A stretch of 64,000 nucleotides of DNA from Mesocricetibacter intestinalis (GTDB lineage Bacteria; Pseudomonadota; Gammaproteobacteria; Enterobacterales; Pasteurellaceae). The stretch is from contig NZ_SNYQ01000002.1 in the NCBI RefSeq assembly GCF_004363295.1, positions 1-64,000 on the forward strand. The letters run 5' to 3'. Each line of letters starts with the position of its first letter. Positions within the stretch are counted from its first letter, which is position 1. The notes under the pieces were generated by a model. That model worked only from the letters and a program-made list of their open reading frames with translations. It had not been told where the DNA came from and ran no database searches. This document shows positions 59,391 to 64,000 of the stretch, piece after piece. Made by a program: the position numbers and the translations under genes.

Positions 59391-61004
59391 CTATTCTCTG
59401 AGTTTTACTTTTTGACCTACCAGGATTTTGCCGTCTTTCAGTTTCGGATTTAATTTTATCAGGCTGTCGACGGAAATCCCGTATTCTCTGGATATGGCAT
59501 ATAGAGTTTGATTCGCTTCTACCTGATGATATTGCGGAATTTGTTTGCCTTTATCCTTGGTGCTTTTTTTATTTTTTTCCGTAGCGGAGCTATTATCCAC
59601 CGTTTGAGCCTTAGGTTTGACCGGAATTTTTAGCTGCTGACCGATGCGCAGTTCGCGCCGTTTCAGATTGTTAAGACTGACAATATCCTGCACGGACACC
59701 TGATATTTTTTAGCAATCTGGTCTAAGCGTTCGCCGGATTTTACCTGATGGCGGGTACCACTGTCCTTTGGCTGAGCGGTGGATGCGCTGTCTTTATTCT
59801 CATTTTTGGCTGCCGCCTGTTTTTGTACGGACTGCGGAATTTTAAGGGACTGACCGATCAGCAGTTCGCGCCGTTTTAGATTGTTAAGGCTGACAATATC
59901 CTGCACGGACACCTGATATTTTTTAGCAATATGGTCTAAGCGTTCGCCGGATTTTACCTGATGGCGGGTACCACTGTCCTTTGGCTGGACGGTGGGTGCG
60001 CTGTCTTTATTCTCATTTTTGGCTGCCGCCTGTTTTTGTGCGGACTGCGGAATTTTAAGGGACTGACCGATCAGCAGTTCGCGCCGTTTCAAACTGTTAA
60101 GGCTGACAATATCCTGCACGGACACCTGATATTTTTTAGCAATCTGGTCTAAGCGTTCGCCGGATTTTACTTGGTGGCGAGTGCCGCTATCCGTAATATC
60201 CGAAGCTTTGTCGGCGATGGTCGCTTTACGGGAGGTATTGGTTTCCTCCCGCAGGTTACGCTTACGGTATTCCACGATACCCTGATAAATAATATAAGCG
60301 ATACGTCGGCGATAGGCCGGACTGCTTAGTTTGGCTTCTTCATCGGCGTTGGATAAAAAACCGGTTTCCACTAGGACGGAAGGAATATCCGGTGAACGTA
60401 ATACGCCCAAGCTGGCATGTTGTGGGGTACTACGACTTAAAGGGGTTATTTTGGCAAAATTATTTAAGATAGTCCGCCCCAATTCATAACCTACCAGTTG
60501 GCTGTGTCCGAATTGCAAATCCAGTACGGTCTGGTTCAGATAGCGTTCATTATGGGTAGCCAGTACGCTGCCGGCTCCACCGAGCAATTCCGACTGTTTC
60601 TCATGATCTTCCAGCCATTGTCCCATTTCACTGTTGGCACGGCGGTTGGAAAGTACCCAGACCGAAGCTCCGCGCAGGGAAGGATTTTCCGAAGAATCGG
60701 CGTGAATGGAGATCAGATAATTGGCTTTGTTGCGGCGGGCGATTTCGGAACGATCCGGCACGGAAATATAGTAATCGCCTTTACGGGTGAGTACGGAACG
60801 AAAATTAGGATCCTTATCTAACAAGGCTTTTAATTCACGGGCAATGGAAAGAGTTACATTTTTCTCATAAATTCTCAGATTACGGCTGATGGCGCCGGGA
60901 TCTTTTCCGCCGTGCCCCGGGTCGATGGCAATTGTCCAGACTTCGGCCCGCAAGGGTGCCATCAAGGAAATAAAAATTAAAAAAAATGAAAAAATAGCTT
61001 TCAT
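59391..61004 (-). CDS. amiB: AmiB-type N-acetylmuramoyl-L-alanine amidase with four LysM domains
   Basis: The 537-residue protein has a signal peptide (ending PLRA) and, with no AMIN domain, an amidase_3 domain at residues ~22-245. Zn ligands and catalytic Glu are seen in [21 protein letters not shown] and VETGFLSN. Residues 275-535 carry four LysM domains. The first three are near-identical 71-residue units ([20 protein letters not shown]); the last is divergent. E. coli AmiB (445) has one LysM and an N-terminal AMIN. It cleaves septal peptidoglycan. Confidence 0.93.
   Translation of the reverse strand: MKAIFSFFLIFISLMAPLRAEVWTIAIDPGHGGKDPGAISRNLRIYEKNVTLSIARELKALLDKDPNFRSVLTRKGDYYISVPDRSEIARRNKANYLISIHADSSENPSLRGASVWVLSNRRANSEMGQWLEDHEKQSELLGGAGSVLATHNERYLNQTVLDLQFGHSQLVGYELGRTILNNFAKITPLSRSTPQHASLGVLRSPDIPSVLVETGFLSNADEEAKLSSPAYRRRIAYIIYQGIVEYRKRNLREETNTSRKATIADKASDITDSGTRHQVKSGERLDQIAKKYQVSVQDIVSLNSLKRRELLIGQSLKIPQSAQKQAAAKNENKDSAPTVQPKDSGTRHQVKSGERLDHIAKKYQVSVQDIVSLNNLKRRELLIGQSLKIPQSVQKQAAAKNENKDSASTAQPKDSGTRHQVKSGERLDQIAKKYQVSVQDIVSLNNLKRRELRIGQQLKIPVKPKAQTVDNSSATEKNKKSTKDKGKQIPQYHQVEANQTLYAISREYGISVDSLIKLNPKLKDGKILVGQKVKLRE
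59621..60191 (-). repeat. 213-bp tandem DNA repeats coding LysM domains in amiB
   Basis: Units begin at 60191, 59978 and 59765 (exactly 213 bp = 71 codons apart). The first two are complete and nearly identical. The third covers the LysM part and the start of a different linker. Recombination would change the LysM number without shifting the frame. Confidence 0.9.
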
Positions 61005-61033
61005 GTTATACCGATAATATCAATATTCGTTAT

Positions 61034-61519
61034 TTAACAGGCTAACCGGTTAAGAATATTTTCGCCCTGTGCGCTACAAGCGGTAAGCGCAATATTACGT
61101 GCCGAATCGCAATAGTCTATTTGAAGGATAAGATCCGGCGGCGGCAATATTCCTCGACCTTTTTCCGCCCATTCAATCAGGACAATACAATCGCGCTTAA
61201 AATATTCGCGGATTCCCATAAACTCCAATTCTTCCGGATCCGCCAGGCGATACAGATCGAAATGGTAAATACGCTTGTTTTGCAGCTGATATTCCTCCAC
61301 CAGCGTATAAGTGGGACTCTTTACCTTACCCTGATATCCCAACCCTTGAATCATACCGCGGCTGATGGTGGTTTTTCCGGCGCCCAGATCGCCGTTCAAA
61401 TGAATCACGACTTCTTTGGTACTGTCAAGCCGGCAAATGGCCCGGATTAATTGCCCGCCAAAATCACACATGGCGTTTTCGTCGGGAATAAATTTGTTGT
61501 AAGGTGAAAAGGTTGTCAT
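61034..61519 (-). CDS. tsaE: TsaE, tRNA threonylcarbamoyladenosine ATPase
   Basis: The 161-residue protein has Walker A GDLGAGKTTISRG (about 44-56), VKSPTYTLVEEY and the Walker B-like HFDLYRLADPEELEFMG. It works with TsaB and TsaD to make t6A37 in tRNA. First gene of the tsaE-amiB-mutL-miaA-hfq-hflX run, a conserved gene order. Confidence 0.95.
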   Translation of the reverse strand: MTTFSPYNKFIPDENAMCDFGGQLIRAICRLDSTKEVVIHLNGDLGAGKTTISRGMIQGLGYQGKVKSPTYTLVEEYQLQNKRIYHFDLYRLADPEELEFMGIREYFKRDCIVLIEWAEKGRGILPPPDLILQIDYCDSARNIALTACSAQGENILNRLAC

Positions 61520-61562
61520 GCTTTTTATCAGTCCGCTTTAATCCGAAATAGTTCCGGATTGT

Positions 61563-61571
61563 ACCGCACTT
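61563..61571 (-). repeat. DNA uptake core upstream of tsaE
   Basis: ACCGCACTT, followed by TTTATAAATT, between tsaE and the tRNA gene. Confidence 0.85.
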
Positions 61572-61711
61572 TTATAAATTTATGTAGCGATTTAAGGTTT
61601 GGGGCGCCGGTCTTTTCCAAGCAAATAAAGATATGAATAAGCCAAAAAATATTAAAGTTAAGCTAATAATAGAAAGAAACGAATTAAGAATATAAATGAT
61701 ATGAAATAAAT

Positions 61712-61787
61712 TGGAGCGGGAAACGAGGCTCGAACTCGCGACCCCAACCTTGGCAAGGTTGTGCTCTACCAACTGAGCTATTCCCGC
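61712..61787 (-). tRNA. glyV: tRNA-Gly (anticodon GCC)
   Basis: The minus strand forms a 76 nt cloverleaf: acceptor GCGGGAA/TTCCCGC pairing, D-loop AGCTCAGTTGGTAGAGC, anticodon stem ACCTT-GCC-AAGGT region and T-arm GCGAGTTCGAGCCTCG. The 3' end TCCA is encoded. Anticodon GCC reads Gly codons GGC/GGU. The symbol glyV is by analogy with the E. coli GCC genes; the copy number here is unknown. Confidence 0.95.
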
Positions 61788-61875
61788 GTCCTTTGAAGTG
61801 AGTGCCATTATACGAATATTTTTAGGGGACGCAAGCACAAAATTGGGAAAAATGTTGCGCTTGCTTGGTTTTTGC

Positions 61876-62424
61876 TCAATCCAGACGGATAAAGTGGGTA
61901 CGATAATAGGCGAGTTCGGCAATGCTTTCTTTTATATCGTCTAGCGCCAGATGCGTGTTTTTCTTTGCAAAACCTTGCAGTAATTCGGGTTTCCAACGTG
62001 CGGCCAGCTCTTTCAGGGTGCTGACATCCAGATAACGGTAATAAAAATAATCGGCCAATTCGGGCATATATTTAACTAAAAAACGTTTATCTTGGGCAAC
62101 GCTGTTACCGCAAATGGGTGAAACGCCTTTCGGAACCCAGCGTTTTAGAAAATCCAAGGTTTGCAGTTCGGCTGCCCGTTCATTTAGCGAGCTCTGTTTT
62201 ACTCGCGCCACCAAACCGTTCTGATTATGGGTTTTGACACACCAGTCGCTCATATTATTCAGCAGTTGTTCGCTTTGATGAATCGCCAAAACCGGTCCTT
62301 CGGCCAGAATATTCAGATTTTTATCCGTTACTATGGTAGCGATTTCGATAATACGTTCTTTTTCCGGATCAAGCCCGGTCATTTCCAGATCGATCCAAAT
62401 CAGATTTTGTTTATCTAATTGCAT
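61876..62424 (-). CDS. orn: Orn, oligoribonuclease
   Basis: The 182-residue DEDDh exonuclease starts [20 protein letters not shown] with D12 and E14, and has [18 protein letters not shown] near the end with the catalytic His and Asp. It degrades 2-5 nt RNAs and pGpG. Divergent from rsgA, as in E. coli, and followed by the tRNA gene on the same strand. Confidence 0.97.
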   Translation of the reverse strand: MQLDKQNLIWIDLEMTGLDPEKERIIEIATIVTDKNLNILAEGPVLAIHQSEQLLNNMSDWCVKTHNQNGLVARVKQSSLNERAAELQTLDFLKRWVPKGVSPICGNSVAQDKRFLVKYMPELADYFYYRYLDVSTLKELAARWKPELLQGFAKKNTHLALDDIKESIAELAYYRTHFIRLD

Positions 62425-62498
62425 AATTTCAGGTATCCTATAGCATTAATTAATCGCCATATTCTATCTGAAAAACCAGCGTACTTTAAGGATTTCCT

Positions 62499-63554
62499 TT
62501 GGCCAAACGTAAATTAACCCAAAATCAGAAAAGACGAATCGCCTCAAATAATGTTAAAGCCCTAGAACGCCATCGCCGCAAACCGCAGCAGGATATTGAC
62601 TGGCAGGAAAATATGCTGGGAGATACCCAAGAAGGCTTGGTGGTTACACGCTATTCCATGCATGCGGATGTTGAAGACGGGCAGGGCTGTATTTATCGTT
62701 GTAACCTGCGTCGTACCTTGTCCGGTGTAGTGGTGGGCGATCGGGTTCTCTGGCGGCGCGGACATGAAAAGTTACAGGGCATCAGCGGTGTAATTGAAGC
62801 TATACGGCCGCGCCGTAATGAACTTTCCCGTCCGGATTATTATGACGGTATGAAGGTGATGGCTTCAAATATCGATCGTATTATTATCGTTTCGTCCGTT
62901 TTGCCCGCCTTGTCGCTGAATATTATCGACCGCTACCTGGTAATTTGCGAAACGGCGGGTATTCCGGCAATTATCGTGCTGAATAAAGCGGATTTGCTTA
63001 GCCCGGCACAGCGCAGTCAAGCGGAGGAACAGCTGGGTATCTACCGTGATATAGGTTATCAAACCCTGATACTTTCTGCCGAAAGCGGAGAAAATATGGA
63101 AAAACTGACCGCACTTTTAGCTCAGGGAACCTCGATTTTCGTAGGGCAGTCCGGGGTCGGAAAATCCAGCCTGATTCAGCATCTGTTACCGGAGCAGGAA
63201 GTAAAAACCGGCGATATTAGTGAAAATTCGGGGTTGGGGCAGCATACGACCACGGCTTCGCGCCTTTATCATTTAGCCTGCGGCGGAGATTTAATCGATT
63301 CGCCGGGTATACGTGAGTTCGGTTTATGGCATCTGGAAGAAAGCCAAATTACCCAAGGTTACCTTGAGTTTCATGCTTTTCTTGGGGGCTGTAAATTCCG
63401 CGATTGTAAGCATCTGGACGACCCCCAATGCGCACTGAGAGCGGCGGTGGAAGAGGGAAAAATTCATCCGCAGCGGTTTGAGAATTATCATCGGTTAATT
63501 AACGCCAGAACGGAAAACAGATCAAAACGTCATTTTATAGAAAATACGGACTAA
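62499..63554 (+). CDS. rsgA: RsgA, small-subunit assembly GTPase
   Basis: The 351-residue circularly permuted GTPase has an N-terminal OB domain (about 35-110). The G motifs come in the order G4 (NKAD), G1 ([10 protein letters not shown]) and G3 (DSPG). The C-terminal zinc finger includes [16 protein letters not shown]. It checks 30S maturation. The start is TTG at 62499 (reads [13 protein letters not shown]), 5 nt after AAGGA; no ATG fits. Confidence 0.93.
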   Translation: MAKRKLTQNQKRRIASNNVKALERHRRKPQQDIDWQENMLGDTQEGLVVTRYSMHADVEDGQGCIYRCNLRRTLSGVVVGDRVLWRRGHEKLQGISGVIEAIRPRRNELSRPDYYDGMKVMASNIDRIIIVSSVLPALSLNIIDRYLVICETAGIPAIIVLNKADLLSPAQRSQAEEQLGIYRDIGYQTLILSAESGENMEKLTALLAQGTSIFVGQSGVGKSSLIQHLLPEQEVKTGDISENSGLGQHTTTASRLYHLACGGDLIDSPGIREFGLWHLEESQITQGYLEFHAFLGGCKFRDCKHLDDPQCALRAAVEEGKIHPQRFENYHRLINARTENRSKRHFIENTD

Positions 63555-63632
63555 GCCCATAAATAAGGAAACTGTTACGTTTCAGCAAAGGAATATTTGC
63601 TGGTTAAATATTGTTCGTTTTCGCTGTTTTTT

Positions 63633-63693
63633 TGTGATCGACTTCAAATTTTTTCGAGGGGCGGCTTGATTCTTCGGGCATAATATTGATACT
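63633..63693 (+). promoter_or_regulatory. Candidate CRP site and promoter of ptsH
   Basis: TGTGATCGACTTCAAA (63633-63648) matches TGTGA-N6-TCACA at 9/10. A -10-like GATACT lies at 63688-63693, putting the site at about -60 (class I). ptsHI is CRP-controlled in E. coli. Confidence 0.4.
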
Positions 63694-63844
63694 TAGCGCC
63701 AGATTTATTTTGAACTCCTTGGGGAAATGGGTTAAAGTGCCTCAGCGATCAAGCCGGCTATGATAAATTAACATCATAGGGCTGCCCGATAACGGATAAC
63801 AGAATAAAACTCATATTTTAAACATTACTTCAGAGGTAACTATT

Positions 63845-64000
63845 ATGTACGCAAAAGACGTTGAAATTACAGCACCTAACGGTTTACATACCCGCCCGGC
63901 AGCACAATTCGTAAAAGAAGCGAAAGCTTTCGCCAGCGATGTAACCGTAACCTCCGGCGGTAAAAGTGCAAGTGCGAAAAGCCTGTTTAAATTACAAACC
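63845..64000 (+). CDS. ptsH: PtsH (HPr), cut by the window edge
   Basis: The first 52 codons are present. The phospho-acceptor His15 is in [17 protein letters not shown], and Ser46 in KSLFKLQT. HPr carries phosphate from enzyme I to sugar-specific EIIA proteins. GAGGTAAC precedes the ATG. The gene runs off the right end; ptsI and crr would be expected beyond. Confidence 0.95.
   Translation, partial: MYAKDVEITAPNGLHTRPAAQFVKEAKAFASDVTVTSGGKSASAKSLFKLQT

Noticed and set aside
61572-61922. A 116-codon minus-strand reading frame
   Set aside because: It runs through the tRNA-Gly gene and overlaps orn; it is a shadow frame.

Overview
The window is chromosomal DNA from a member of the Pasteurellaceae. 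Two things show this. First, about twenty copies of the Haemophilus-type DNA uptake core (AAGTGCGGT or its complement) are scattered through it. Second, the gene neighbourhoods (letAB-proQ-prc, yciA-yciB-yciC/ompW, tsaE-amiB-mutL-miaA-hfq-hflX, ycjF-tyrR, potABCD) are gamma-proteobacterial with Pasteurellaceae traits such as a short TyrR and an AmiB without an AMIN domain. The moderate GC and the anaerobic C4-dicarboxylate gene (dcuB) fit a Basfia / [Mannheimia] succiniciproducens-like organism, but the species is a guess.

Layout. 1-575: the 3' end of a transposase gene, then a tandem array of four ~66 bp repeats, each with an uptake core. 576-10569: envelope genes letB-letA (minus), then proQ, prc, ldtD, mepK and gloC (plus). 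10742-17251: lexA divergent from plsB, xerD and rlmL. 17359-20405: yciI, yciA, yciB and yciC (minus), divergent from ompW behind FNR/CRP-type sites. 20652-24060: recN and nadK (minus), grpE (plus, probable sigma-32 promoter).

24151-30366 is an AT-rich island with no uptake core, bracketed by a 24 bp inverted repeat (23/24 identical). It sits between grpE and tmaR. It carries a small two-gene minus unit, a three-gene cassette that I read as an ABC-three-component (ABC-3C) conflict system (nuclease-like effector, MC6-like middle component, DUF2326-type ABC ATPase), a decayed gene, a broken IS1595-family transposase, and two convergent coiled-coil/winged-helix-like genes next to the right repeat. 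This is the most interesting part of the window: a probable phage-defence cassette packaged inside a degraded IS1595-type transposon.

30383-35214: tmaR (minus), then serC, hisC, tpx and aroA. 35372-39157 (minus): dcuB, with an unusual ~103-residue insertion, and a Gcr-like membrane protein. 39518-40810: serS. 41025-44997 (minus): spermidine/putrescine importer potA-potB-potC and potD. 45397-53596: pepT (FNR-type site), argA (two ARG boxes), grxA, rimK, ycfP, a chalcone-isomerase-like exported protein, fumC and ycjF. 53672-54637: short TyrR. 54770-61519 (minus): tsaE-amiB-mutL-miaA-hfq-hflX, with 213 bp LysM-coding tandem repeats in amiB. 61712-63554: tRNA-Gly(GCC), orn and rsgA. The window ends inside ptsH.

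Functional threads: cell-envelope upkeep (LetAB lipid transport, Prc, LdtD/MepK 3-3 crosslink formation and cleavage, PlsB, AmiB), SOS response (LexA sites at lexA and recN), RNA biology (ProQ, Hfq, Orn, MiaA, RlmKL, RsgA), and anaerobic/catabolite control (FNR- or CRP-type palindromes at ompW, dcuB, pepT, fumC and ptsH). Further uptake cores lie inside genes at 14082, 20757, 33205, 45850, 46575, 48675, 57630, 58204 and 63108.
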